The notes below the pieces were generated by a model. It was not told the DNA's origin. It did no database searches and saw only the letters and a list, made by a program, of their open reading frames with translations. 64,000 nucleotides of DNA from Lonicera japonica (Eukaryota > Streptophyta > Magnoliopsida > Dipsacales > Caprifoliaceae), in the NCBI GenBank assembly GCA_021464415.1, contig CM038470.1, positions 35,210,099 through 35,274,098 on the forward strand, written 5' to 3'. Shown here piece after piece: positions 46,488 through 58,200 of the stretch. Made by a program: the position numbers and the translations under genes. How positions within the stretch are numbered: the first letter of the stretch is position 1; each line of letters opens with the position of its first letter.

Positions 46488-48028
46488 TGTGAGAATCCGT
46501 AAATGCAACATCTGGGTCTTAATCCCTTGTTTTAGGGGTTTGAATCATCGAAATGGGTTTCGTTGTTTCATTTGCTTCGATGTAATGATAAATTGGGTTA
46601 TACATTCCTATTTTTTATTTCTAAATGCAAAGGGGTTCGTTCAAAGTTGTCAGTACATTTTACGAGAAAACGGACAAAAAGTTTGTGAAAGGGGAAAGGT
46701 CATAGGCAAGCCTTTTCCTTACATGATTTTCTACGAAATCGGGGTTCTATAAGGTTCGAGAACTATATTACAATTTGGGAAGGTGTTAAATACTCATTCT
46801 GCCATTTTAGTCTCTAGTGGCTTTATATGTTTATTCTATGTTGGAAAACTTGGATGCTTTTACTAATAGTTTACTACTTTTTGAAAATAATTTACAAAGG
46901 AACTTGATTTTGGGGAAAACGGGGGAAGGGGGGAAACCTTGTATTTTGTGATCCGATATTTTTTTTGTGAAAATCAAAGTACTAATGACAAAGTTTATAA
47001 GTTTTGAAATTAAAAGAGATATTCCAGTATTGTTTCCTCAGATAAAAATGTCGTTTAATCTTTATTTCAGTTATTTTTAGAAAAGATCGAATCTTATTAG
47101 GACTGATTTGATATAGAATTGAACTCTTGAGGAGAGTGTATAAGATATATCACAGTCTATATAAAAGACAGGATATATCCAAGTTTTAATTCCTAAGTAA
47201 GTTTCATCAATTCGGGTTTTTGAAAACTTGGTTTTATCCAAACGATAATGTACTTACTTTTTTTGGTTTTATAAATGATTTTATCAGGGTTTTGTTTTAA
47301 AAACGATAGGCTATCGGTAACATGACAATAAGTTTGTTCAATTAGAAAGTGGACATAAAAACATATATGAAAAATGAAAACAAGTACATAGATATATAAT
47401 TTTAAAGACTAGAAGAATATTTCATTACCTTCCCGATGATGTATATAAGAAAGAAAGAGAGAAAATATAATATGACAGAAGATAATCCAGCGGATATAAG
47501 CTTTTTTTCTCCAGATATTTTCGAGAATTCAACTCTAAAAGATAACACGTTCAATGTCGAGAATGGATTCGATGATTCCTCAAAAATCAGATGATTATAA
47601 AGTGCACTTGATAACATTTCAATGATTAGAAAATCATAGAGAATAATGGACAACTTTAGCCTAAAAATTGTTGTCCTTAAACCCTTAAGGGTGTTGGTCT
47701 ATTTATAGTGCTCGAGAGTGATTGTTGCGTGACATTCCCCAAGAATATGGAAATGTCATGAGACAATTGGCCATATGTCGCGCGACAAACGGCTAAAATG
47801 ATGTTCTTGACAAACTGATGTGTCAGGGAGTGGATGGTCTGGGTCAGGGGGGTTTGTCGTGCGATAAATAGGGGTTTGTTGCGCAACAAATTCCTTTGGA
47901 AATAGGTTTGCTTGGACTATAACCCTCCTAAAGCACTTTCCAGTGTGTAGGTGAGTCTTGGACTTGAAAAAGGTGCTTTTCCAATGGTTTTAGAGTTCTT
48001 GCGGAGGTCACAAATTGGGGTGTCTACA
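46488..48028 (-). repeat. 5' LTR of the deleted Tat-type element
   Basis: 1541 bp. The minus strand starts TGTAGACACCCCAATTTG and ends GATTCTCACA. TATA box at 47699-47708. Five palindromic sites lie upstream of it. Confidence 0.8.
47699..47888 (-). promoter_or_regulatory. Tat LTR promoter: TATA box and five palindromic sites
   Basis: Minus-strand TATA box CTATAAATAG (47699-47708). Sites start at 47723 (TGTTGCGTGACA), 47754, 47776 (perfect TGTCGCGCGACA), 47855 and 47877. The last, TTTGTTGCGCAACAAA (47875-47890), is a different but still perfect 16-bp palindrome. Spacings 31 and 22, a 79-bp gap, then 22, the same as at 53369-53543. Confidence 0.75.
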
Positions 48029-48033
48029 ACCAC

Positions 48034-48366
48034 CATATATAAACAAATCAACTTTTTAGTCAAAAACTCAGACAAACCAATTCCTTTGCAAACAAATCAA
48101 TAAATAAAAATAGACAAAGAGAGGTCATAAAAAAAAGACTTAGGAGAAAAATAAGAGAATCTAAGGGTAAGCTTTACTTATGTGTTTTATGTGTTCTTGA
48201 TTAGAGCATTATTTGTATGAATTAAAAATCAAGAAACTAAGACAAGTAGAAAAAATATGTTCATGTGTATAAAGGGAGGTGTGTTTGTGTCGAAGGTATA
48301 TATTGTTTTGCTTAATTTCAAGGACTTTTAGTTCATGTAAACATCACAAACATGTTAAACATAATT
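48034..48366 (+). other. Short flank between two insertions, probably CACTA or host
   Basis: Sequence into which the Tat-type element (right duplication at 48029-48033) and the SIRE-type LTR at 48372 inserted. No coding feature. Confidence 0.4.
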
Positions 48367-49004
48367 AATTTTGTTGACCTTGTAGGTCTTAATCTTATTT
48401 TGATAATAACAATAAATCAATCATGTGTAATTTAGCATGTTTCTTGATATAAGTTTATAATTCATTTACATGGAATATTAAGAATAACATAATTGCTCAA
48501 AGGAAGCATGACAAGGATCATCGAAATATTATCTGATCAAGTCAACAACGCATTGGACTAACAAGGAAGATCATATCTCATCGCACACATGCTATCAATG
48601 CATTTCATGAAGCTCAAAAGATCAAGGATCACATGCAAAAGCTTCAAGGCAAAAGCTTCAAGTAAAGAACAAAGAAACTAGCTCAAGCACTTTAAAGAAT
48701 TGTAAACGTGTTACATGAGTGAGTGTTTAGCTTTTTATGTAAAGTTTCTCGATTGATCTTTAACTAAGCTCAAACATGATATTATATCATTCATTGCATT
48801 CAAACTCTTTCAAAATCAAAGTCTGAATTGAACCTCATTTGCAAAACTATTTTTTATAAACCGGTTTTCTTGTAAAAATCATATCTAATTTATACGGTTG
48901 ATTTAATGCTCAAAACCAACTCAAACAAGCTTAGGATAACCTCCAGAACACTCCTCAAGCCTTCGGTTGATTTTAGGTTTGAGTGTTTATGGATGGGCAG
49001 AAGC

Positions 49005-49081
49005 ATGTAGTCGACTACATGGATTTGGTGTGAGTTGACAACACCATGTAGTCGACTACATGGTACTTGGGTGAGTCGACT
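49005..49081 (+). promoter_or_regulatory. SIRE LTR promoter: extended GTAGTCGACTAC palindromes
   Basis: Perfect palindromes ATGTAGTCGACTACAT (49005-49020) and CCATGTAGTCGACTACATGG (49044-49063), an AGTTGACA remnant at 49033-49040, and GAGTCGACTAC around 49074-49081. Core starts at 49009, 49033, 49050 and 49074 give spacings of 24, 17 and 24 bp, close to those of copy 1. The TATA box is about 100 bp downstream. Confidence 0.78.
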
Positions 49082-49411
49082 ACACTATAAAATTTAGCCG
49101 CTGGAAAGTTGGTAAATGTCTAGTTTTGACCTATAACTTCTTGTAACCACTTCAAACGGCCATATCCTTTTGCAAGCTATATATATAAGGTCTTAAACAC
49201 ATTTTTACACACTTGAATGATTATACAAACTCATTTTTCATACATTCTCAATATTCAAGAATTCAAGCTAATGCAATGATCATATTCATCGTATTTGAGC
49301 TTAAACTTATTGATCAATCTTGATAACTCTAGTGTGAGCTTCAATTGTATTCTTTAAACACTTGAAAGTTGTTATTCATTGGTGTGAATCACCAAACAAT
49401 CTAAATTCAAT

Positions 49412-49532
49412 TGTGAGCGGTAAATCTTATAGGATAACAAGAAGGTAAATTCTTGCTTAGTATTTGTGAGAGTAAATCTCATAAATTAGCAAGAAAGAGA
49501 TTCTTGTGGGAATATTATGGTAAAACAGTATT
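49412..49532 (+). repeat. Hairpin series in SIRE LTR copy 3
   Basis: Stem-loops at 49412-49431 (two G-U pairs in RNA), 49438-49455 (CAAGAA/TTCTTG, loop GGTAAA), 49467-49481 (TGAGA/TCTCA, loop GTAAA), 49490-49506 (CAAGAA/TTCTTG) and 49511-49532 (loop containing GGTAAA). Corresponds to 1998-2147 in copy 1. Confidence 0.6.
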
Positions 49533-49881
49533 TGTAAGAGTGTGTGAGATAACAATACTTGTAGAGGTTTGATCTTCACCCGGAAGGAGATTGGAATTAA
49601 TGGAAATTCTCGGGTAACTAACCGAGCACGGATGTATGGTTTAACAAACCAAACCGTGTGGACAAAGAGTTTTGATCTTCAATTGGTTTAATTTTTCTAA
49701 CTCAAGCTCTTTATTTACTTGCTATATTTATTGAGATTGCTTGGTTGAATTTCTATTTCCTTGATACACTTGCTTAGTTAAATTGTTTTACTTAAACATT
49801 TTTAAAAAACTTTCAAATTCCACATTAAGTTTTAAAAACCCTATTCACCCCCTCTAGGGTTTATTTTCGACCAACAAATTT

Positions 49882-51974
49882 GATGTTGATTACTCTTCTA
49901 AGGTTTGTATTTATGATTTGGGTGGAAAAAGTTATTGAAAACCGTAGAATTGTACTTATTCTGGCAGATTGGCACAACTGTACCAAAATTGCAATAACTA
50001 TATAATTGTAGGAAACTCGGTTTGGTGCACTGTAAATTGCACTAGAATCTAGACACGTAGACGTTTCCATAAATGTATGGTATAACATCTAGATGTGTAC
50101 AAATTAATACAGTTTTTTTATCAAAGTTAACACAAATTCAGGTGGGATTTTCTAGACACCAAACATTATTTTTGTCACAACTCTTAGCACATTTGGTTTT
50201 TTTTAAACCACTTCCAAATGAAAATAAACTTCAATACCTTTTTATCCATAGTTAATGATCTCAAGTTGGAGTTGGTATGATGAAGTTATACATGTTGGAA
50301 GTTGGCCTTAAAATTCTGGAAAACACTAGTTTGGATAGAATGAATTGAATTTATTTTAAGAACTTAACACATTCATCCTCAATCAATGTTTTTGAAAGGC
50401 TTAGATAAATGCAACCAAAGTGTACACAAACCAAACTTGTGAATGTGAAAATATGGACACTGAATCGAATAAGGGGAAGAACAAATGAAGTTTGTCAATC
50501 ATAAGTATCACCAATGATGAACAAAAAAACAAGAAAAGTACCTCTGATGTTCGCAAATCTAATGTTCAGTATTCTCTATCCTTAGCCATGGATATGGTGG
50601 AAATCAAAAACTACAAGTACAACATAATATAAGCATTACAAAATTGAATCACGACTTTATAAGCACAATGGCAAAAGTAAGGCGAAGAAGAACAACAAAC
50701 AATCTAAGTCAAAAAATTGCAACACATGTGTAACTCAAATCCATTGCTTACTCATTCCTTACAACAAACCCATGACAACTCTATTTTTTTTTCACTAGAT
50801 GTGATAATACAACAAAGCATAATTAGATGGGCAAGCATCAAGTATATAAACTCCCACCCAAATAGCCCACCAAAAAGAAAAAAGAAATACTTCAAACAAA
50901 CATGTATAAAAGAATAAAATAAAATTGGGTAAGAAATTAAGCATAAAGATAATTCAGCCCATCATAATTAGTAAACTTTTGAAAGTAACCAATAATTAAC
51001 TACAAAATCTGAATTTTGCAAATTATTACATGGTAGAAAATAATCCTTATTGACATAGTTTTATGTGTTCTTGTCAAGCTGAATGGAATGGCACTATAAT
51101 CATTGGCAAAACTACAATATTTGAACTACAGAACTAGAATCCAACCAATCTGTGTGTTAATAATTGGGTTCCCACTTTTATTAGTTTTTAATTAATTTTC
51201 TAATTTTTGAAACATACGGTAAGGAAGTAGTCTTAGCATATAATAAAAATTGTGGGAAAGAAAGTGGGGGGAAGTTAAATAAAAATATAAAAATTATATA
51301 TGTAATTCAAAACAGGGAAGGGACAAATTGGTGGAAAGGGGCAAAACTGAATGAAAATATAAATCAAAGGCCAAAAGAGCGAGGAGGGTGAAAGAAGAAT
51401 GTAAGGGGAAAAATTTAATTAATAAATACAATTTAAGGGGAGAATACTATAAAAAATGACAAAAACAAATTTATCGTTGCACACAAATATGCACATATTG
51501 ACTAAATATTATCAAAACCATCCAACATTTACTCAATTTTAGAATTCTTCTACGCGATTTAGTGGCGTGAAGAGGTTCCTTTATCCTACTCTGTTCAGCT
51601 ACCAATTGCAAATTGTTGTATGGTAGTAACTGCCAGCATATATTATTGACCTATTCTGACTAGGATTAAGAAGCCTGAGAAAAGAAAAAAAATGGAAGTG
51701 AAATCGCCCATGTTATATATAACAGTCATTGATAACTCCAATTTGATTAAAGAAAATCCACTTAATTAATTCATTGCCTAATCTAGCTCACTTATGCTCC
51801 TTTTCTAACAAGTATAATAACTCTCTGATTACCTTGATGTGTAAGTGGAGTACAATTATGCTAAATGTATATATATATGGGTATGGAAGTAATAAGGCTA
51901 TGAGAGTGGAGAGTAAATAAGGGTATGGGAGGAACAGGAGTAGTTAACTAAAAACAATTAAACAAATATAAACA
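49882..51974. other. AT-rich sequence without a recognised feature
   Basis: About 2 kb with only short chance frames. It may be host sequence or the interior of the CACTA element. Confidence 0.4.
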
Positions 51975-52173
51975 TAAGTTTTAAAGAGAGATAGAAAACA
52001 AACTAATAATTTTATTGATCACATAAAGCTTACAGAGAGAGAAACCTTACAAGACTTGAATGCCTTAACAATACAACATAATGCTCCTTATATAGAGGAG
52101 GAGCGGTACAATCAAACAAAATAGTAGGAATCTAACAATGACAAACGTATAAACAACTTTATAAAAAGCATAC
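51975..52173 (-). mobile_element. Probable Copia LTR fragment cut by the large Tat-type insertion
   Basis: Minus strand: CTCTATATAAGGAGC (a TATA box near 52091-52096), then about 80 bp of C/T-rich leader, then AATAAAATT, an order typical of a short LTR promoter/R region. The remainder would lie beyond the window on the far side of the element at 52174. Ends not determined. Confidence 0.35.
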
Positions 52174-53696
52174 TGTGAGAATCCGCAAATGCAACCCCTC
52201 GGTCTCGTTCCCGTTCTTGGGCGTCTGAAACGTCGGAATGGATTCCGTCGTTCCATTTGCTTCTTTTTGTTTTAATAATTTATATCGGGTGTCCCTCTAT
52301 CCTATTTCTAGATGCAAGAGGGTTCGTTCAGAGTCGCCAGTACGTTTTACGAGAAAACGGACAAAATAGTTGTGTAAGAAGAAAGGCTACAGATAAGCCT
52401 TTCTTTACACGTTTGTCTACGAAACTAGGATTCTATAGGGTTCGGACACTATGTTACGGATTGGGAAGGTGTTAAGCACCCGTCCCGCCCTTTCGGTCTC
52501 TAGTGGTCTTTTATATGTTTATTTTATGTTGAAAAACTGGGATGCTTTTACTGACAGTCTACTACTTTATGAAAAACCCTAATTTTGGGAAAACGAGAAA
52601 AGGGGTGAAAACCTTTGTGTTCTGAGATCCGATGTTTTGTTTTGAAAAGATGTAAATACAAGTGACAAAAGTTGTTTCAAGAGAGAGTTTCCCGTGTTAT
52701 CTTCTCAGATGATAACGATTTTCTCATGTTTTTTATTACTTTTAGAAAAGTTCAGATCTTGTATCGGGACTAATTTAATATGGAATTGGAACTTTTGAGG
52801 GGAGTTCTATCAGACATATCGCATCCTATGGAAGAGACAGGATATACCGGATTTTAATTCCTAAATAAGTTCTATCAGTCCGGGTTTTGAAAAGAGAATT
52901 TTATCCGGATGATAATGTACTTACTCTTCTGGTTTTGTAAATGATTTTTATCAGGGTCTGTTATTTTGAAAACAGTAGACTATTTATAACTTGGCAATAA
53001 GTTTATTCAAATAAAACGTGGACAACGGAAGTCAAAAGAGTACACAGATATTTTTTATTTTAAATACTAGAAGAGACTTTCTTTACCTCGCCAACGAGAA
53101 TAATAATAAGAAAGAAAATATAATACGGCAGAGAGATCTCCGGCGATAATGATCTTTTCATTTTTCAAATATTTCCGAGAATTCGATTCCAGAAGCGGGA
53201 CACGTCGAGTGTCGGGAATAGATTCGATGATTCCTCAGAAATAAGACGATAGTAGAAAATACTTGACGAAAGATTAGAAAATCAGATATATACTAATAAT
53301 TCTCCAATCCTCAGTTGCTGCCTTTAACCCTTAGGGGTGTTGGCCTATTTATAGTGCTGGTGAAGGATTGTCACGCAACATTTCCCCAGAAAGGGCAAGT
53401 GTCGCGCGACATCTTGAGCAATGTCGCGCGACATACGACTGAAGTGATGTCTCTGACAGACTGATGTGTCAGAGAGTGGATGGTCTGTGTCAGAGAGGTT
53501 TGTCGTGCGACACAAGATTGTTTGTCACGCGACATTACTATATGTCACGCAATAATCCTACTTATAAATAGGTTTGTTGGCCAACAAGCCCCTTTCGGGG
53601 CAGTTTCAGGTGCTCGGGTGAGTCCCGGGCTCTAAGAACTGTACTTCTCGATGGTTATTATGGTTCTTGCGGGGGTCACGAATCGGGGTGTCTACA
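52174..53696 (-). repeat. 3' LTR of the large Tat-type element
   Basis: 1523 bp. The minus strand starts TGTAGACACCCCGATTCG and ends GGATTCTCACA. It is preceded on the minus strand by polypurine tract CGAGAGGGTC (53706-53697). Confidence 0.85.
53345..53587 (-). promoter_or_regulatory. Tat LTR promoter: TATA box and seven palindromic sites
   Basis: Minus-strand TATA box CTATAAATAG (53345-53354). Going upstream, sites start at 53369, 53400 (perfect TGTCGCGCGACA), 53422 (perfect), 53501, 53523, 53543, and TTGTTGGCCAACAA at 53574-53587, another perfect palindrome with the same TGTT/AACA outer part. Spacings are 31, 22, gap, 22, 20, about 32. The gap holds inverted repeat CTCTGACA/TGTCAGAG (53451-53475). 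The imperfect sites mostly differ by C-to-T or G-to-A changes, as expected from decay of methylated CpG. Confidence 0.8.
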
Positions 53697-53883
53697 GACC
53701 CTCTCGACTCAAGCTCCTTGCTTGCAAGGATTTGAGGCGACTGGAAAAGACCGTGGTCCATGGCTTTCGCAAGAACTCTAAGAAAGTGCGCGTATGCAAA
53801 AGTGTTTGTGAATGCCTCCGAAGAGGGCTTTTGTTACCTCATTGCCTCTTTCGAGGGCTTTCATTTTCTCCACTCGCCTCAGA

Positions 53884-54110
53884 TGGGAGGACTACCATTT
53901 TTCCATTTTCCTCAGGTGGGAGGACTACCATTGCTCCACTTTGCCTCTCTGGGAGGGATTTTGATCTTCTCGCCTCATGTGGGAGGACTACCATTGCTCC
54001 ACTTTGCCTTTCCAGGAGGGCTTTTGATCTTCTCGCCTCATGTGGGAGGACTACCATTGCTCCACTTTGCCTCTCCGGAAGGGCTTTTGATCTGTAGAAA
54101 GAAAGAATAA
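53884..54110. repeat. 63-bp minisatellite near the 3' LTR
   Basis: TGGGAGGACTACCATTGCTC starts at 53884 (truncated unit), 53917, 53980 and 54043, the last three exactly 63 bp apart. The block GCCTC...GGAGGGCTTTTG continues in decayed form to about 54200. Because 63 is a multiple of 3, long chance frames arise on both strands. Tandem repeats in the 3' untranslated region are typical of Tat-lineage elements. Confidence 0.85.
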
Positions 54111-54199
54111 TTGCCTCGGGGAGGGCTTTTGTGAGTATTTTTTGCCTCTGCTGAGGACTTGTGTTTGTGCTTTTGCCTTAATGGAGGGCTTTGTGTTTG

Positions 54200-55041
54200 T
54201 GGTTTGTGCTTTGGCGAAATTAGTTGTCTCTCTTTGACTGCTAGAGTGAGTGAGAGAAAAAAAGAAAATTTCTCTGAGTGAAAAGAGTTCACCGGGAATT
54301 TTCGAGATGTCCCCAATTTCCCGTATTTTTCTGAAATTTTACTCTTATATTTTTCCTGAGTGAGAACACTTATTTTAGAAAGCAGTTTTCGGATCTTTTC
54401 TATTCTTCGCATAGTACTGATTCGAGGATTTACTTCCAACTCATCTCTTCCGTATCGTGCTGAAAAGAAAATTTACATGAAAGGTCAATCTCTGATCCTT
54501 GATTTTTTAGTTCTCATTTTTTTTAGTGGGCCCACATCATTTTCTGTTTTTTCGATGCCCTTATTTCTCCCTTTTTTGGGAAAGACTTTTCCTGGCCTTT
54601 TCTATTTTTGACCAAGAGTCTTTTATCCCTTTGTCGTGATCAGGAGCCTTACTCACCCAAAACGAAGCCCTGAGCCGGTTTTGGCCTAGCTGTCACTTTT
54701 GGTGTGGCCCTCCCTATCACTCTGCATTTATGTTTCTCTCGCTCACTTAGGGCGCTCATGCGGGTTCTTTCTCTTTTCTACCTTTTCAATTTTTTCTATT
54801 CCCGTCTTATTTCTATATTTTCTTTCTCTCATTGATGGTTTCGATTTTTTGGGAGATCAGAGATTCCTTTAACCGATTTATTTTGTTCTCGTGATTTTCG
54901 GAGAGATGTCTTGGAAGTCTTTTCCATGGATTTATCATGAGTGTGCGGTATATTGGAAAAACTTCGAAAACTGTTTCTCTGAAGCATTCCTACAAGAGAA
55001 AAAATGAGACAAAGGTCAAAAAATCAGAGGAAGGGACAAGA
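54200..55041. other. Non-coding element sequence upstream of the first antisense gene
   Basis: T/C-rich sequence with no recognised feature, lying between the 63-bp repeat and the antisense promoter at 55042. Confidence 0.45.
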
Positions 55042-55125
55042 TGTTGCGCGACACTTTGGTGGAGAGGAGTTTGTCGCGCGACAAATTGATCACTTGTCGC
55101 GCGACAAACGTGACCACTATATATT
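55042..55125 (+). promoter_or_regulatory. Antisense promoter 1: three TGTCGCGCGACA sites and TATA box
   Basis: Sites at 55042-55053 (TGTTGCGCGACA), 55072-55083 and 55095-55106 (both perfect). The middle one extends to TTTGTCGCGCGACAAA (55070-55085). Spacings 30 and 23 bp. TATA-like CTATATAT at 55118-55125, 12 bp after the last site. A C/T-rich leader and an ATG at 55263 follow. The same palindrome is used in the LTR promoter of this element on the other strand. Confidence 0.75.
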
Positions 55126-55262
55126 CCCTCTGCTGAGCTCATTCCACCTCATTCTCTCCTTTCTCTTTCTCTCTCTAGCTTTCTTTCTATTTTCTCTCTA
55201 GCGCGGAAGCCCTGCCACTTTACTAACTTTTCCGACCTTTTCTCCATTTTACCCATACACTG

Positions 55263-58200
55263 ATGGATCCTGCACAGCCTGATCGATTGGAGGGTGACCA
55301 GGAGGAGGTCACCTTTACCGATGCCCAGGGAGTTCTCCGCTGCAGCCCTCACCATGATGATTGGGCAAACCTTGACTGGTACGGTGAGGACGGGGTGGAC
55401 CGCGGTCGTGCTGTGGTCTACCGAGACGTTAACCGGGCTGCTCCAGTTCCAGACGTTCCTTGGCTCTTGATGGAGCCTATCTCGCATGAGATCCGTCGAC
55501 GGTCTCTGGTATGTTTTCTTGAAATTCCTTCCTTTTGTGTATTTATTCTTATTTGTTCTATTATTTATGTCGTTTCCTGCATGTATTTAAACAATTCTTA
55601 CGTTAGTATGCATGTCCGCCTAGAAATAACATCCGATTTTAGTGAACACATACTTTTATTTGTGATACCCTTTAGGTTTAGAAAATTACATACTTTTACC
55701 CTCATATCCCTATATCTCTCATAATTACACCAAAGTACCCTCAAATTTAGAAAATTACATAATTTACCCCCATAACCCTATAACTCTCATAATTACTCCA
55801 AAGTACCCTCAGGTTTGGAAAATTACATAGTTTTACCCCCATAGCCCTATAACTCTCATAATTACACCAAAGTACCCTCAGGTTTGGAAAATTACATAGT
55901 TTTACCCCTATAGCCCTATAACTCTCATAATTACACCAAAGTACCCTCAGGTTTGGAAAATTACATAGTTTTACCCCCATAGCCCTATAACTCTCATAAT
56001 TACACCAAAGTACCCTCAGGTTTGGAAAATTACATAATTTTACCCCCGTAGCCCTATAACTCTCATAATTACACCAAAATACCCTCAGGTTTGGAAAATT
56101 ACATAATTTACCCCTATAACCCTATAACTCTCACAATTACACCAAAGTACCCTCAGTTTTGGAAAATTACATAATTTATCCCTATAACCCTATAACTCTC
56201 ATAATTACACCAAAGTACTTTCAGGTTTGGAAAATTACATCCTTTACCCCTATAACCCTACTACTCTCATAATTACACCAAAGTACTCTCAGGTTTGGAA
56301 AATTACATAATTTTACCCCCATAGCCCTATAACTCTCATAATTTACACCAAAGTACCCTCAAGTTTAAAAAATTACATAATTTTACCCCTATAGCCCTAT
56401 AACTCTCATAATTTACACCGAAGTACCCTCAAGTTTGAAAAATTACATAATTTTACCCCTATAGCCCTATAACTCTCATAATTACACCGAAGTACCCTCA
56501 GGTTTGAAAAATTACATAATTTTACCCCCATAACCCTATATCTCTCATAATTACTCCAAAGTACCCTCAGGTTTGGAAAATTACATAGTTTTACCCCCAT
56601 AGCCCTATAACTCTCATAATTACACCAAAGTACCCTCAGGTTTAGAAAATTACATAGTTTTACCCCCATAGCCCTATAACTCTCATAATTACACCAAAGT
56701 ACCCTCAGGTTTAGAAAATTACATAGTTTTACCCCTATAGCCCTATAACTCTCATAATTACACCAAAGTACCCTCAGGTTTGGAAAATTACATAATTTTA
56801 CCCTCATAGCCTTATAACTCATATATATGTCTCCGTTTGCCTGCAATGGGTTGGCCGAGGTTGGGGTTCTTCCAACGCTATTTCTTTATAGTGGTGATAG
56901 GCACCGGCTTCTGTCTAGGAGTTGCTCCTCGCGACTCCTTTTGGCCCTCTTTTTGATGCGCTGCCAGAACGGGTATCTAGGGCAACGGTATTGGTGTCAG
57001 CATTGGCCTCTCATTGGTGGGACACCACTCATACTTTTCATTAGAGCTGGGGAGAGATGACGATGACCCCCTTAGACTTGTTCGCTGACCAGGATTCCTT
57101 CAGGGGGTCCCTATCCAGATTGACGTCCCCTTGCGTCTGACGGCAGAGGGTATCATTGGCACACTAGGATGGTTTCTGGAGCGACGGAGTTCCGGTGATA
57201 CTATACCCTGGGCGGTCTTGGTTACGCGTCTAGCGACGGAGATAGCCCGGCTAGTCGCTTTAGGAGCGCCGATGTTCCGACAGGAGGAGCGCCAGTATGC
57301 TCGTGTCCTTCTCTTACTAACGCTCCATGATTTGGTCGAGGCCCGTGGGGGGGACACGGCCCATCTTTGGTGGTTGTCCTATCTCCAAGACTTCAGCATC
57401 ATGTTTGACTACGACTGGGGGGGCTTCATTCTGGGCGTCTTATATGATGCTATGGACCAGGTTTCTCGCCACTTAGCCCTGAACCTCAAGGGCTTCTCTT
57501 TGCTGTGGGAGGTATACACTTTTGTCCCTTTATCTTTGCTTTAGTCTTTGTATTTTATTTGCTGATTGTTGCTAATGTTCTTTATGTCTCCTTTCTCTTT
57601 TCAGAGTTGGTTTGTGGCCTATATTCGCCTAGGTCGTGCCCAGGTGGATCTCCTCATGGAGAACGAGGATCAGTTTTCCTTTTTCTGTCGGTTCATCGCG
57701 GGGAACTACAGAGCTCCTTATGTATATCGTACTCGGGAGACAGGAGCTGCCGCAGTCCACAACCTGTTAAAGGAGCATGTAAGTATTTATAAAATAATAA
57801 TAACAACAATAATCATAAAATATAGAAGTAAATAAATGGAATTATTATTTTTTTCAGGTTGAGTGGGCCCCCTAGGGTGATCTGGGTCTCCACTTCGGGT
57901 ATGGTCGTGCTTTGACCGTCTCGAGGACCAGGCGACTGATTAGGGATAAGTACGAACTCCAGTTTTATTTGGGCAAGAGAGTTATCCGCCAGCACACACC
58001 GGCCCAGTGGCCTCGGGTTCCACTATTCCCACTAATTTTGATAAGGCGGACGAGTGAGATTGACCTGGTGACGGTGCAGGCTCTGGTGGACGGACTTGGT
58101 TTCCAGACGTTCACCGAGGAGGGTGATTACGCTATTTTCGCCGCCCGCTACTTGATGAGGGAGCGGAAGGGGACTCGAGGGCGGGTTTTCTATGAGCAGT

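Larger units (their letters stand above)
44459..48028 (-). mobile_element. Deleted Tat-type Gypsy element, target duplication ACCAC
   Basis: Flanked by ACCAC (44454-44458 and 48029-48033). The minus-strand order is: complete 5' LTR (48028 to 46488), a primer-binding-site-like TGTCGAATTTGTTGGGGA below 46487, leader/gag remnants (46487 to 45435), and the distal part of the 3' LTR (45434 to 44459). Everything from pol to the first part of the 3' LTR has been deleted. The family is the same as the large element at 52174-64000. Confidence 0.78.
48372..49876 (+). mobile_element. SIRE-type Copia solo LTR, copy 3, target duplication AATTT
   Basis: 1505 bp, TGTTGACCTTGTAGG to CGACCAACA, flanked by identical AATTT (48367-48371 and 49877-49881). 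TATA box CTATATATATAA at 49177-49188. Palindromic sites at 49005-49081 and the hairpin series at 49412-49532 are well preserved. Confidence 0.88.

Noticed and set aside
53651..54110. Plus-strand frames with repeated GGLPLLHF blocks
   Set aside because: By-product of the 63-bp minisatellite next to the 3' LTR; no start context or domain.
56406..56846. 146-codon minus-strand frame of 23-residue repeats
   Set aside because: It exists only because the 69-bp minisatellite unit is a multiple of three and lacks stops; units of 68 or 70 bp break it elsewhere in the array.
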